Part shown: positions 8,570 through 16,935 of the stretch, one piece after another
How the letters are laid out: each line of letters begins with the position of its first letter
Position numbering within the stretch: the first letter of the stretch is position 1
Source of the DNA: RGIG3013 sp045538935
Lineage (GTDB): Bacteria; Bacillota; Clostridia; Oscillospirales; Acutalibacteraceae
NCBI GenBank assembly: GCA_045538935.1
Contig: JAZQEI010000003.1
Location: forward strand, 97,224 to 161,223
DNA length: 64,000 nucleotides
Reading direction: 5' to 3'
Position numbers and translations under genes: made by a program
Notes under the pieces: generated by a model
The model's database searches: none
What the model was told of the DNA's origin: nothing
What the model saw: only the letters and a program-made list of their open reading frames with translations

Positions 8570-10252
8570 ATGGAAAATGAAAATTTAGAAAAAGTAACGG
8601 CTGCTTCTAATTTTATTCACGATTTTATTGATGAAGATTTAGAAAAAGGTGTTTATAACAAGGTGCAAACCCGTTTCCCGCCCGAGCCAAACGGATATTT
8701 GCATATTGGTCACGCTAAGGCTATTTGCATAGACTTTGGAACTGCCGAAAAATACAAGGGTACTTGCAACTTGCGTTTAGACGATACCAACCCCACTAAA
8801 GAAGATGTAGAATATGTAGATGCCATTATGGAAGACATTAAGTGGCTTGGCTTTGAGTGGGATAACGTTTATTATGCATCTGATTATTTTGATTATATCT
8901 ACGAATGTGCTATTACACTTATAAAGAAAGGTTTGGCTTATGTTTGTGAGCTTACTCCCGAACAAATGAAGGAGTACCGCGGAACTTTGACCGAACCTGG
9001 AAAGATGAGCCCTTACCGCAACCGTTCTGTTGAAGAAAACCTAGATCTATTCACCCGTATGACCAATGGCGAATTTGAAAACGGTGCTATGGTGCTAAGG
9101 GCTAAAATAGATATGGCATCTTCTAATATGAATATGCGTGACCCAATAATTTACCGTATTATGAAGGTATCTCACCACCGCACAGGCGATAAATGGTGTG
9201 TATATCCTATGTACGACTTTGCACATCCGCTTTCTGATGCTAAAGAGGGCGTTACACATTCACTTTGCTCGTTAGAGTTTGAAAATCACCGTCCGCTTTA
9301 CAACTGGTTCTTAGAGGCTCTAGAAATTAAAATGCCGCCGCGCCAGATTGAGTTTGCGCGTATGAACGTTAACTACACACTTACCTCTAAGCGCAAGTGT
9401 TTAAAGCTTGTTAATGATAATTTTGTTACCGGTTGGGATGATCCTAGAATGGCAACCATTTGCGGTATGCGCCGCAGAGGATATCCGGCAAGTGCAATAA
9501 GAGAATTTGTAGAAAAAATAGGCGTTTCTAAGGCATTTAGCGTTATAGACTATGCACTGCTAGAGGCATGTGTAAGAGATGACCTTAACACAAACGCCGA
9601 GCGCACAATGGCCGTACTTCGTCCTTTAAAGGTTGTTATAGATAACTTCCCCGAAGACGAAGAACAGGTAATTGAGGTGGATATTAACCCCAACAAGCCC
9701 GAACTTGGCAAGAAAAAGGTTGTATTCACTAAAGAAATTTACATTGAACAAGACGACTTTATGTTAAACCCGCCCGGAAAATATTTTAGACTTTGTCCCG
9801 AAAAGGAAGTAAGACTAAAGGGCGCATACTTTGTAAAATATGCTTCTCACGTTGCCGATGAAAACGGCAATATAGTAGAAGTTCATTGCACCTACGACCC
9901 CGAATCGTTTGGCGGTGAGACTGCCGACGGCAGAAAGGTTAAAGGAACACTGCACTGGGTATCGGCAAAACACTGCATTAACGCTAAAGTTCGCCTTTAC
10001 GACAGACTGTTTAATGTAGAAAATCCGTCTGACGAAGAAGGAGTTTCGTCGTTTGCCGATAATCTTAACCCCGAATCTCTAATAACATTAGAAGACTGCA
10101 AGTTAGGTTTAGATTTAAAAGATTGCAAGGTTGGCGACACATTCCAGTTTATGCGCCAAGGATATTTCTGTGTAGACAAAGACTCTACACCCGAAAATCT
10201 TATAATTAATCGCACTGTAGCTTTAAAAGACTCGTTTGCAAAAAAGGGTTAA
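8570..10252 (+). CDS. glnS: glutaminyl-tRNA synthetase
   Basis: A 560-residue class I synthetase. FPPEPNGYLHIGHAKAI is the HIGH block with the GlnRS-specific PPEPNG, and LTSKRKCLKLV is the KMSKS-like block. LRLDDTNPTKEDVEYVDAI and CVYPMYDFAHPLSDA are further GlnRS signatures. The C-terminal two-barrel anticodon domain is present (from about residue 340) and length matches E. coli GlnRS (~555). It follows gltX by 13 nt and precedes the Nif3-like gene by 6 nt. GlnRS is absent from many Firmicutes, and its presence suggests acquisition in this lineage, as reported for several clostridial groups. Confidence 0.97.
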   Translation: MENENLEKVTAASNFIHDFIDEDLEKGVYNKVQTRFPPEPNGYLHIGHAKAICIDFGTAEKYKGTCNLRLDDTNPTKEDVEYVDAIMEDIKWLGFEWDNVYYASDYFDYIYECAITLIKKGLAYVCELTPEQMKEYRGTLTEPGKMSPYRNRSVEENLDLFTRMTNGEFENGAMVLRAKIDMASSNMNMRDPIIYRIMKVSHHRTGDKWCVYPMYDFAHPLSDAKEGVTHSLCSLEFENHRPLYNWFLEALEIKMPPRQIEFARMNVNYTLTSKRKCLKLVNDNFVTGWDDPRMATICGMRRRGYPASAIREFVEKIGVSKAFSVIDYALLEACVRDDLNTNAERTMAVLRPLKVVIDNFPEDEEQVIEVDINPNKPELGKKKVVFTKEIYIEQDDFMLNPPGKYFRLCPEKEVRLKGAYFVKYASHVADENGNIVEVHCTYDPESFGGETADGRKVKGTLHWVSAKHCINAKVRLYDRLFNVENPSDEEGVSSFADNLNPESLITLEDCKLGLDLKDCKVGDTFQFMRQGYFCVDKDSTPENLIINRTVALKDSFAKKG

Positions 10253-10258
10253 TGTATT

Positions 10259-11002
10259 ATGAAGGTATTAGATGTTTTTGAGTTTTTAAACTTACAGTTC
10301 CCCACCGCTTTAGCCGAGGGCTTTGATAACGTAGGTTTACTGGTTGGCGATTCTAAAGCAGAGGTTACAGGCATTTTAGTTTGCCTTGACTGTACCCATA
10401 CCGCTATTGACAAAGCTATAGCGCAGGGTGCTAATTTAATAGTTACCCACCACCCTATAATCTTTAACCCCTTAAAGAATGTCCGCGAAAATTCTTTAGT
10501 ATTTAAGCTTATAAGTAATGGTATAGCGGTAATAAGTATGCACACCAATTTAGATGTGGCTGAAAACGGCGTAAACGACTGTTTATGTAGTGCCTTAGGG
10601 TTTAAAAATACCGCTCCGCTTGTTTGCTCAGACGGTTACACAATTAAGCTTGCCGCAATAGATGAGTGCACAACAGAAAAACTCGCTAAAACGGTTAAAG
10701 AAAAACTTGGCTACCCTATAAGGTATACCGATGCTGGCAAAACAATAAAAACCGTAGCGGTATGCTCAGGCAGTGGCGGTTCGTTCTTGTTTGACGCCGC
10801 AAATGCGGCCGATGCATTTATAACGGCCGATTTAAAGCATAACATTTTTTATGATGCCGAAAATCTTGGTATAAGCATTATAGATGCAGGTCATTACGCT
10901 ACCGAAGACGTTGTGGTAGAGCCACTGAGTGATTTATTAAAAGAAAAATTTGCAGATTTAAAAATCTGCACCTGCCACTACACACCGATTAAATTTTTAT
11001 AA
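10259..11002 (+). CDS. Nif3-like dinuclear metal-centre protein (YqfO family)
   Basis: A 247-residue member of the Nif3/YqfO (DUF34) family, often labelled GTP cyclohydrolase I type 2, although the physiological role is unsettled. Metal-ligand motifs are intact: VTHHPIIFNPLKN (His-His), SMHTNLDVAENGVND (His, Asp) and, near the C-terminus, DAGHYATEDVVVEP (His, Glu). It is the short form without the PII-like insertion of B. subtilis YqfO. Last gene of the nrdR operon, 6 nt after glnS, ending just before a strong bidirectional terminator. Confidence 0.92.
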   Translation: MKVLDVFEFLNLQFPTALAEGFDNVGLLVGDSKAEVTGILVCLDCTHTAIDKAIAQGANLIVTHHPIIFNPLKNVRENSLVFKLISNGIAVISMHTNLDVAENGVNDCLCSALGFKNTAPLVCSDGYTIKLAAIDECTTEKLAKTVKEKLGYPIRYTDAGKTIKTVAVCSGSGGSFLFDAANAADAFITADLKHNIFYDAENLGISIIDAGHYATEDVVVEPLSDLLKEKFADLKICTCHYTPIKFL

Positions 11003-11005
11003 CTC

Positions 11006-11040
11006 AAAAGGACTCAACTTTTTCGTTGAGTCCTTTTCTT
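11006..11040. terminator. bidirectional intrinsic terminator
   Basis: A 13-bp stem AAAAGGACTCAAC / GTTGAGTCCTTTT with a 6-nt loop, T-rich on both sides, between the convergent Nif3-like and LTA-synthase-like genes. Confidence 0.9.
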
Positions 11041-13087
11041 ATTCTACCACATAAGAATAATAGTCGTTATCTAGCACCATAGCCGATACTTTAAATTTAT
11101 TGTTTACTTGTTTTATTTTGTTTGCAATGTATTCTTGCTGAGCCTCTGGTGTTTCAAATTCTTTTCCGCTAAAGGCCGTAAACTCTTTTAATTCGGCATT
11201 GTACATTCCACGTTCACTTATCCAGCTTTTATTTAAGAATACTACCAGTTGGTCAGAATTTGACATTATATCTCGGCCCATTAGTAAACGCGAATCAAAC
11301 TCTATACCTAAAAGATTATATACTGTAGGAAGTAAGTCTAAACCGCTACAGTATTTATCAACCGTTACAGACTCACTCATAGAGGGTGAATATATAATTG
11401 CGGCGCTTTTATAAAGCTCAAAATTGGTTTCTATTTCGTGTTCTAAAATTTCGTTAAAATACTTATATTTATCGTCACTATCATTTACTTCAAGTCCGTA
11501 CGGATAATGGTCGGGCGCCATAACTATTAAGGTTTTATTTGCAACGTCGGCTTGCTCTAAGCGGTTAAGTAACTGCTCTAAAGCTTTGTCTAACTCAATA
11601 TTGCAAGCATAGTAACCCTTTATTAAGTCAGAACACTCAAGATGTTCTACTTTTCCCCAGTTTTTAGCGGCCATAGAATTATCGTTACGACCATACTCCA
11701 TATGTCCGCTAACAGTCATATAATAAGCATGGAACGGCTTATCAGAACTTAAATACATATCGGTTGTGGCCTCTATTAACTCTAGGTCAGATTCAGGCCA
11801 TTGCTTTTTTATGCTGCTTTCAAGACCATTGCCATATCCTAAATATGTATATCCCATATTAGGATGTGATTTGTCGCGGTGATAAAACGTGTAGGTATGG
11901 TTGTGGTAAGCAAAGGTATTTTCTACACCCATAGACCTAAATTTATTACCAAGGCAAAATGGCATATAGTTTTCGGCCGAGCGGTAAAAGCTCCAAACGC
12001 CAGACTTTGGTATTAAGCTTGTGCAGTTAACATACTCACCGTCCGACGTACTTACTCCCCAAATAGGTGTGTAAAAATTATTTAATTTAAACCCTGAGTT
12101 TGCCATTTTATATAAGGTTGGAGTAAGTTCTTTATCTATTGCATATGGTGAAAAGCCCTCGGCAGTTATATAAATTAAATTATAATCTTTAAACATGCCC
12201 GTATATTCGTTGGTGTACGAGGGTGCTTGCGAGCTAAAATATTCGTGCAGAGTTTTTATATTAGAATTGCTTTCAGATTCAATTAGAGAATTAAAATCTA
12301 TATCCATAACCCAAGGGGTATATTCTTTGGGCTCATTGACAGTTTGGTCTGAATTTAAGCTAATATTAGACGAACTTGACGGTATTGTTTCTGGCTCGGT
12401 TATTTCGAGCTTTGTGTTTTGTTCTACACCAAAAATGTTGTATGTAATATCCATTATCTCGGTTTGTAAAAGGCCAAATTTTTCCACAGTCACATTGGGG
12501 TCAAAAACGCCAGTGTAGGCATTTGCAAAATCGGGCACAAGAAAAATACCACATATACCAATTACATAAATGCAAACACAAAGAAAGGGACTAAGCGTTT
12601 TGTATAAAACATCTTTTTTGCTAAAATCTACCGAATGCTTTGCAAGTGTAAATGTAAAGATAACCGGAACACTAAGCAATAATATTGCAGGCAAACCGCT
12701 TAAAACCGCCTTTAAAGTAGACCTTAACATACCGTCGCCCATAATTTGCTCAGTGCCACCTACGGTAAGAGAATAAATAATTAAGTATTTACCGAAAAAT
12801 TGGTGGTAAACTGTTTGCACCGAACTTATTAAAAACACTAATATTAAAATTATTTTTGTTATTAAAAGATTTATTTTTTCATTAAAAAACGCTATAAAAA
12901 AACTGGTAAGAGCCGCAGCTGCAGCAGAGAAAATGACTATATTAACAAGTCCAAAATCAAAAAAGCGCACACAAGTAAATATACGCACTATGCACTCGCT
13001 GTAAATGTAGCTTATAAGTAAAAAGAAAAATGGGTGCATTTTATTTGCACTCATAAAAGCTTTTATACCTTTACCTACTTGTCGCAA
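11039..13087 (-). CDS. LTA synthase family sulfatase-type membrane protein
   Basis: A 682-residue polytopic protein: five membrane helices in the first ~190 residues, a linker, then an extracytoplasmic alkaline-phosphatase/sulfatase domain from about 300. The catalytic-site region is STSDGEYVNCTSLIPKSG, with the Thr-Ser nucleophile position of LtaS-type enzymes, and MAPDHYPYG supplies the metal-binding Asp-His. Such enzymes polymerise or transfer phosphoglycerol from phosphatidylglycerol. The start is chosen as TTG at 13087 because the GTG nine bases earlier overlaps the AGGAG ribosome binding site, which lies 8 nt before the TTG. A good promoter precedes it. Substrate not determinable. Confidence 0.85.
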   Translation of the reverse strand: MRQVGKGIKAFMSANKMHPFFFLLISYIYSECIVRIFTCVRFFDFGLVNIVIFSAAAAALTSFFIAFFNEKINLLITKIILILVFLISSVQTVYHQFFGKYLIIYSLTVGGTEQIMGDGMLRSTLKAVLSGLPAILLLSVPVIFTFTLAKHSVDFSKKDVLYKTLSPFLCVCIYVIGICGIFLVPDFANAYTGVFDPNVTVEKFGLLQTEIMDITYNIFGVEQNTKLEITEPETIPSSSSNISLNSDQTVNEPKEYTPWVMDIDFNSLIESESNSNIKTLHEYFSSQAPSYTNEYTGMFKDYNLIYITAEGFSPYAIDKELTPTLYKMANSGFKLNNFYTPIWGVSTSDGEYVNCTSLIPKSGVWSFYRSAENYMPFCLGNKFRSMGVENTFAYHNHTYTFYHRDKSHPNMGYTYLGYGNGLESSIKKQWPESDLELIEATTDMYLSSDKPFHAYYMTVSGHMEYGRNDNSMAAKNWGKVEHLECSDLIKGYYACNIELDKALEQLLNRLEQADVANKTLIVMAPDHYPYGLEVNDSDDKYKYFNEILEHEIETNFELYKSAAIIYSPSMSESVTVDKYCSGLDLLPTVYNLLGIEFDSRLLMGRDIMSNSDQLVVFLNKSWISERGMYNAELKEFTAFSGKEFETPEAQQEYIANKIKQVNNKFKVSAMVLDNDYYSYVVE

Positions 13088-13117
13088 AAAAGTCACTCCT
13101 AAAAATAATCTTATTAA

Positions 13118-13146
13118 AGTATACTAAAATACGACATTTTTTGCAA
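13118..13146 (-). promoter_or_regulatory. sigma-A-type promoter for the LTA-synthase-like gene
   Basis: Minus strand TTGCAA (13146-13141), 17-bp spacer, TATACT (13123-13118), about 20 nt before the AGGAG ribosome binding site. Confidence 0.75.
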
Positions 13147-13159
13147 CTTAAAATAAATT

Positions 13160-13363
13160 TTAGTTTATATAAAAATCTAAAATTCTAAGTCCGTTTTCGG
13201 TTATTTCAATTGGCTTTGCATTGGTTTTTCCAAACGATGTATACTGCATTCTTTGCCATGTTAGGCATACTAAAAATAAAAACATAAAAATTACCGCAAA
13301 AATAGCAGATGACACAAAAAACGATCGAAAAAAATAATACAAATTTCTTTTTTTATTCTTCAT
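13160..13363 (-). CDS. small single-pass membrane protein downstream of spoIIP
   Basis: A 67-residue protein: basic N-terminus (MKNKKRN), one hydrophobic helix at about 10-34, and a short extracytoplasmic tail ending in ILDFYIN. It starts 9 nt after spoIIP ends, with AAAGGAAAAG as ribosome binding site, so it is co-transcribed with gpr-spoIIP. In B. subtilis the gene at this position is yqxA, but I see no convincing similarity, so only the position is shared. It is likely made in the forespore; function unknown. Confidence 0.65.
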   Translation of the reverse strand: MKNKKRNLYYFFRSFFVSSAIFAVIFMFLFLVCLTWQRMQYTSFGKTNAKPIEITENGLRILDFYIN

Positions 13364-13372
13364 ACTTTTCCT

Positions 13373-14431
13373 TTACTGTAACGACTGTAATACCTTTAAA
13401 AGCGCATTTGCCGCAAGGGTGGCCGAGTACTCGGCTTGTTCGAGTGTATTAACATCGGTGCCGATTTCAAGCAACATTGAGCCTGTTGTAAGGTGCTGAT
13501 TATATTTTTTAGAGGCAAAATGCATAGCTCTGGCTAATCCGGGGTACATATTTTCCATTGTTTGCTGATATTTTATTGCAAGTCTAAAATTTTCGCGCCA
13601 ATTATCAAACCCGCTAACCGACCCCGTATTAGAGCCCATAACAAGCATTACTTGTGCGGCATTTTTGCCGTTAATATTAACTATAGGTCTGACTCTGTCG
13701 GTCGAGTTTTGCGAAACAGAATCACGGTGAATATCTATAACAACCTTTATTGTAGGGTATTTTTTTAGAGTCTCGGTTATTGTTTTCTCTGCTCTGGAAT
13801 AAGAACCACTGTACGATGTATGATCGTGAAGAGTGGTATTATGAATAACACCTATTCCACCCTTATTTAAAACATCTTTCATAATTTCACCCAGCCGCAC
13901 AACATTTTTAGAGCAATCGGTAGTGTTAAAAACATCTTGCTCTGTATAATAATCACGTTCACCGCTCATAAAGCCCTCGGTAGCGTGGGTGTGCACTATA
14001 AGCACCTGTGCTACTGTGCTTTTTCGAAGTTTAATTTTCGAGCCTGCTTTTAATTCTTTATTTAAATCTATATTAAGACCGGTAGAGTTTTTTATATAAA
14101 TATTATCTAATTTCAGTCCCGCATTATACGGTGTTAAAAATTTGGTATAAACCTTACCTATAGCATCGCTTGGGGTTAAAACTGCAACGCTTGTAGGTGG
14201 CTGAGTAATTTGCGAGTTTGATGATACTATATCGCTTGAGGTTAAATTCTCATTTTCAATATCAAACGGTAAAAAATTTATACTATTGTCATATTTTGTG
14301 TTAGATGTAAAGATGGTGCTATTATTTTTAGCTTGATCTATTTTCATAAAAAAGCCCATACCGCCCACAGCAGCCAAGACCGAGAGTACCGATACAAAAC
14401 CAATTAAAAATATAGCTCCAGCTCGTTTCAT
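13373..14431 (-). CDS. spoIIP: stage II sporulation protein P
   Basis: A 352-residue sporulation cell-wall hydrolase (amidase and endopeptidase) of the DMP engulfment machine. One N-terminal helix (about 5-25) anchors it to the membrane; the catalytic domain begins near residue 140. Zinc-ligand motifs are VLIVHTHATEGF, VVIDIHRDS and the acidic MLLEIGTDVNT. The start is set at the second methionine (14431) because GGGTGAT, the ribosome binding site, lies between it and the upstream ATG. It follows gpr by 45 nt, the same order as in Bacillus. SpoIID, its usual partner, is not in the window. Confidence 0.95.
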   Translation of the reverse strand: MKRAGAIFLIGFVSVLSVLAAVGGMGFFMKIDQAKNNSTIFTSNTKYDNSINFLPFDIENENLTSSDIVSSNSQITQPPTSVAVLTPSDAIGKVYTKFLTPYNAGLKLDNIYIKNSTGLNIDLNKELKAGSKIKLRKSTVAQVLIVHTHATEGFMSGERDYYTEQDVFNTTDCSKNVVRLGEIMKDVLNKGGIGVIHNTTLHDHTSYSGSYSRAEKTITETLKKYPTIKVVIDIHRDSVSQNSTDRVRPIVNINGKNAAQVMLVMGSNTGSVSGFDNWRENFRLAIKYQQTMENMYPGLARAMHFASKKYNQHLTTGSMLLEIGTDVNTLEQAEYSATLAANALLKVLQSLQ

Positions 14432-14476
14432 AATATCACCCATATATTTATATGAGCTTATATTTATAAAAAGAAT

Positions 14477-15331
14477 TCAAAGCAAATATGTTATAGTGTC
14501 GGCACTTAAAGCGGGTTGCAAAGCACAATTTATAGATAAGCTCAAATACTCGCTTGCTCTATCAATTAAAAGATCAACTTCTTTTGGCGTAACTATCATT
14601 TGTTCGTATTCAGCCTTACTCTTAGCATCTTGAATACCAAATACATCTAAGGCTATGGTATTAGCATCTACAACCGTAGGAATACCTATAGATATAACCG
14701 GCACACCCAGTGTTTTTTGACTTATTTCTTTTCGGCTATTACCTACCCCCGAGCCCGGTGATATTCCGCTGTTAGAAATTTGAATTGTGCGTCCGAGCCG
14801 TAATATACTGCGCGATGCTAATGCATCTATTACTATAACGGCCGACGGCTTAATTTGTTTTACGGCAGACAAAACTTGCTCCGCAGTTTCTATACCTGTT
14901 TTGCCAAGCACACCCGGAGAAATCACAGCAACGCTTCTGACTCTTTCTAAACCTACGCTTTTTTTAATGTCGTTTGGAATATGTCTGGTAGCTAAAATTT
15001 GTGATGCCGTTTTAGGTCCTAATGCATCGGGCGTAATATCGGTATTACCAAGTCCGACAACAAGTATAGTACCGTTTGGAAGCAGTCTTTGAAGTTCGTC
15101 CTTTACCGCTTCAATATCATCGGCAGTTACCCTCGCGCTATTTGTAAATTCGGGCACTTCAAAGGTAATATAATCTCCTTCGGGCTTGCCTATTGAATTT
15201 TCGGCCTCTTTGCCCTTAACCTTTATTACGGTAACTAAAACATCGCCTTTTTTATAATTTTTGCTTTCTATGCCGTCTAATGATTCTGCATCTTTTATGG
15301 CCTCTAGTGCTAAGTCGGTACGTCCTTGCAT
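14477..15331 (-). CDS. gpr: spore germination protease GPR
   Basis: A 284-residue endopeptidase (M63) that degrades small acid-soluble spore proteins at germination; made as a zymogen in the forespore. The N-terminus MQGRTDLALEA resembles the propeptide RTDLA(x)E motif where autoprocessing occurs. VVGLGNTDITPDALGPK and VIVIDALASRSILRLGRTIQ are family signatures containing the conserved Asp pair. The ATG at 15331 is chosen because the GGGGG ribosome binding site lies just upstream and overlaps the earlier TTG. A sigma-G type promoter is present upstream, fitting forespore expression. Confidence 0.96.
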   Translation of the reverse strand: MQGRTDLALEAIKDAESLDGIESKNYKKGDVLVTVIKVKGKEAENSIGKPEGDYITFEVPEFTNSARVTADDIEAVKDELQRLLPNGTILVVGLGNTDITPDALGPKTASQILATRHIPNDIKKSVGLERVRSVAVISPGVLGKTGIETAEQVLSAVKQIKPSAVIVIDALASRSILRLGRTIQISNSGISPGSGVGNSRKEISQKTLGVPVISIGIPTVVDANTIALDVFGIQDAKSKAEYEQMIVTPKEVDLLIDRASEYLSLSINCALQPALSADTITYLL

Positions 15332-15358
15332 ATTAACCCCCAAAAAAGTTACTGATTT

Positions 15359-15388
15359 TATTATGTACCTTTAAAATATTTTGTATAC
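15359..15388 (-). promoter_or_regulatory. sigma-G (or sigma-F) type promoter for gpr
   Basis: Minus strand GTATA (15388-15384), 18-bp spacer, CATAATA (15365-15359). This fits the sigma-G consensus GHATR-N17/18-CATWHTA at every position and lies 28 nt before the gpr start. Confidence 0.75.
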
Positions 15389-15424
15389 CAAAAGAAAATT
15401 ATTTGCTTAAATTTAAAAAAACTA

Positions 15425-15453
15425 TTGCTTTTTTCTTATAAAGGTGGTAGAAT
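15425..15453 (+). promoter_or_regulatory. extended -10 promoter for rpsT
   Basis: TTGCTT (15425-15430), 17-bp spacer ending TGG, TAGAAT (15448-15453). Confidence 0.8.
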
Positions 15454-15488
15454 ACTGTTACTTAAGGTTTAATTTAGGAGGTGTAACT

Positions 15489-15752
15489 ATGCCCAATATC
15501 AAATCCGCAAAGAAAAGAGTTTTAGTAAGCGAGGCAAATTATCAGCGCAATAAGGCTTGCCGTTCTGCACTTAGAACCGCTATAAAGAAGGCTGAAGTTG
15601 CTATAGATAACAACTCTGCTGATGTTGCTGAGAGCGTAAAGGTTGCCGTTAAGAAGATTGACTCTGCTGTTAATAAGGGTATTCTTCATAAAAATACTGC
15701 CGCTAGAAAGAAGTCGGCTTTAGTAACCCGCTACAACAAGACCCAGGCATAA
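15489..15752 (+). CDS. rpsT: 30S ribosomal protein S20
   Basis: An 87-residue basic ribosomal protein with the canonical N-terminus MPNIKSAKKRV and the central NKACRSALRTAIKKAE. The start at 15489 is fixed by AGGAGGTG at 15477-15484; an in-frame GTG at 15444 lies in the promoter and is not used. It binds 16S rRNA early in 30S assembly. The gene is divergent from gpr, as the rpsT/gpr neighbourhood is in many Firmicutes, and ends at a strong terminator shared with the convergent ferredoxin gene. Confidence 0.98.
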   Translation: MPNIKSAKKRVLVSEANYQRNKACRSALRTAIKKAEVAIDNNSADVAESVKVAVKKIDSAVNKGILHKNTAARKKSALVTRYNKTQA

Positions 15753-15769
15753 TATCTTAAGGTAAAAAC

Positions 15770-15804
15770 AAACGACCCGAAAGTTAAACTTTCGGGTCGT
15801 TTTC
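15770..15804. terminator. bidirectional intrinsic terminator between rpsT and ferredoxin
   Basis: A 15-bp stem AAACGACCCGAAAGT / ACTTTCGGGTCGTTT with loop TAA and T-rich flanks on both strands. Confidence 0.92.
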
Positions 15805-15820
15805 TTATACTATGTATAAA

Positions 15821-15991
15821 TTAGTTCTCGGAAATTGCTTCAACAGGACAACCTGCTGCACAGCTACCACAATCTACGCAAGTATCAGCGTCGATTACGT
15901 ATTTGCCGTCACCTTCCGAAATAGCTTCTACGGGGCAAGCGCCTGCGCATGCGCCGCAGCTAATGCATTCGTCAGAAATTACATATGCCAT
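15821..15991 (-). CDS. 2[4Fe-4S] ferredoxin
   Basis: A 56-residue clostridial-type ferredoxin. Translating the minus strand gives two classic cluster motifs, CISCGACAGACP and CVDCGSCAAGCP, each followed by VEAISE, an internal duplication. It begins MAYVISDE and ends AISEN. The start codon is preceded by GGGAGGTG at a good distance, and it has its own promoter. It would carry low-potential electrons for, for example, pyruvate:ferredoxin oxidoreductase or hydrogenase, neither of which is in this window. It lies immediately downstream of ricT, whose product belongs to an Fe-S-binding complex; no functional link is shown. Confidence 0.96.
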   Translation of the reverse strand: MAYVISDECISCGACAGACPVEAISEGDGKYVIDADTCVDCGSCAAGCPVEAISEN

Positions 15992-16017
15992 TTAAATACA
16001 CCTCCCTAGTTGTATTT

Positions 16018-16045
16018 ATTTTAACACATACATTAAAAAAATCAA
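16018..16045 (-). promoter_or_regulatory. sigma-A-type promoter for the ferredoxin gene
   Basis: Minus strand TTGATT (16045-16040), 16-bp spacer, TAAAAT (16023-16018), just before the GGGAGGTG ribosome binding site. Confidence 0.65.
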
Positions 16046-16052
16046 GTGTTAT

Positions 16053-16913
16053 TTATATCTCGTCGGGAATATCTTCGTCTGTTTGCTGAGGTTTCTTACC
16101 CTTTTTGTGACTAAGCACTGTTACATCATCGCGATGTACCTTTATAGGCGGAGCTTCAGAATCGTCTAACTTTACAAAGAGTGCGCCTGTTATAACGTTT
16201 ACCGACACAACACTGCCCGTAGACGAGCCTACTTTTACCACCGAGCCTACCGACGGAGTGAGCTTTATTAAATAATCGTAAGCGTCTTGCTCGTACTTTA
16301 AGCAACACATAAGTCTGCCGCAAGTACCCGAAATTTTACTTGGATTTAATGATAAGCCTTGTGATTTTGCCATTTTAATTGACACAGGCTGAAAATCATC
16401 TAAAAACTTTGCGCAGCAAAATGGTCTGCCGCAAATTCCAAGACCGCCAAGCATTTTTGCTTCGTCTCTAACGCCGATTTGTCTTAGCTCTATTCTTGTG
16501 TGGAAATTTTGAGCCAAATCTTTAACAAGCTCTCTAAAGTCTACCCTACCGTCAGATGTAAAGTAGAACACTATTTTTGTAGCGTCAAAAGAATATTCTA
16601 CATCTACAAGCTTCATATCTAAAGAGCGCTCTAATATTTTTTTCTCACAAAAACTGAAGGCAACTTGTGCTTTTGATTTGTTATCTTCTATTTTCTTTAA
16701 ATCCTTACTATCGGCAGCACGAAGCACCTTTTTTAAGGGGCTTACTATTTTTTCTTCTTCTACCGAATGATTGCCCAAAGACACTTCACCGCATTCTATT
16801 CCCTGCGATGTTTCTACAATTACCTTGTCTTTAGGGTTATACTGTACGTCACCCGGATCAAAATAATAGGCTCTGCCGTCTGATTTAAATTTAACATCGA
16901 CTACTACTTTCAT
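16053..16913 (-). CDS. ricT: RicT (YaaT), PSP1-domain protein of the Ric complex
   Basis: A 286-residue PSP1-family protein. The cysteine-rich core GICGRPFCCAKFL and SGTCGRLMCCLKYE is diagnostic; cysteines of this kind help hold the [4Fe-4S] clusters of the RicA-RicF-RicT complex, which in Bacillus assists RNase Y-dependent mRNA processing and affects sporulation and competence. ricA and ricF are not visible here. It lies 22 nt downstream of holB, as yaaT follows holB in Bacillus. The C-terminal ~25 residues are charged and probably disordered. Confidence 0.94.
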   Translation of the reverse strand: MKVVVDVKFKSDGRAYYFDPGDVQYNPKDKVIVETSQGIECGEVSLGNHSVEEEKIVSPLKKVLRAADSKDLKKIEDNKSKAQVAFSFCEKKILERSLDMKLVDVEYSFDATKIVFYFTSDGRVDFRELVKDLAQNFHTRIELRQIGVRDEAKMLGGLGICGRPFCCAKFLDDFQPVSIKMAKSQGLSLNPSKISGTCGRLMCCLKYEQDAYDYLIKLTPSVGSVVKVGSSTGSVVSVNVITGALFVKLDDSEAPPIKVHRDDVTVLSHKKGKKPQQTDEDIPDEI

Positions 16914-16935
16914 AGTTCCTCCGTAATTTAAAAAT

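Noticed and set aside
15444..15488. Upstream in-frame start for rpsT
   Set aside because: It falls in the promoter region, and S20 proteins begin MPNIKSAKKR.
15812..16009. Plus-strand open frame of 65 codons rich in Cys and Ala
   Set aside because: It is the antisense shadow of the ferredoxin gene, whose cluster motifs read clearly on the minus strand.
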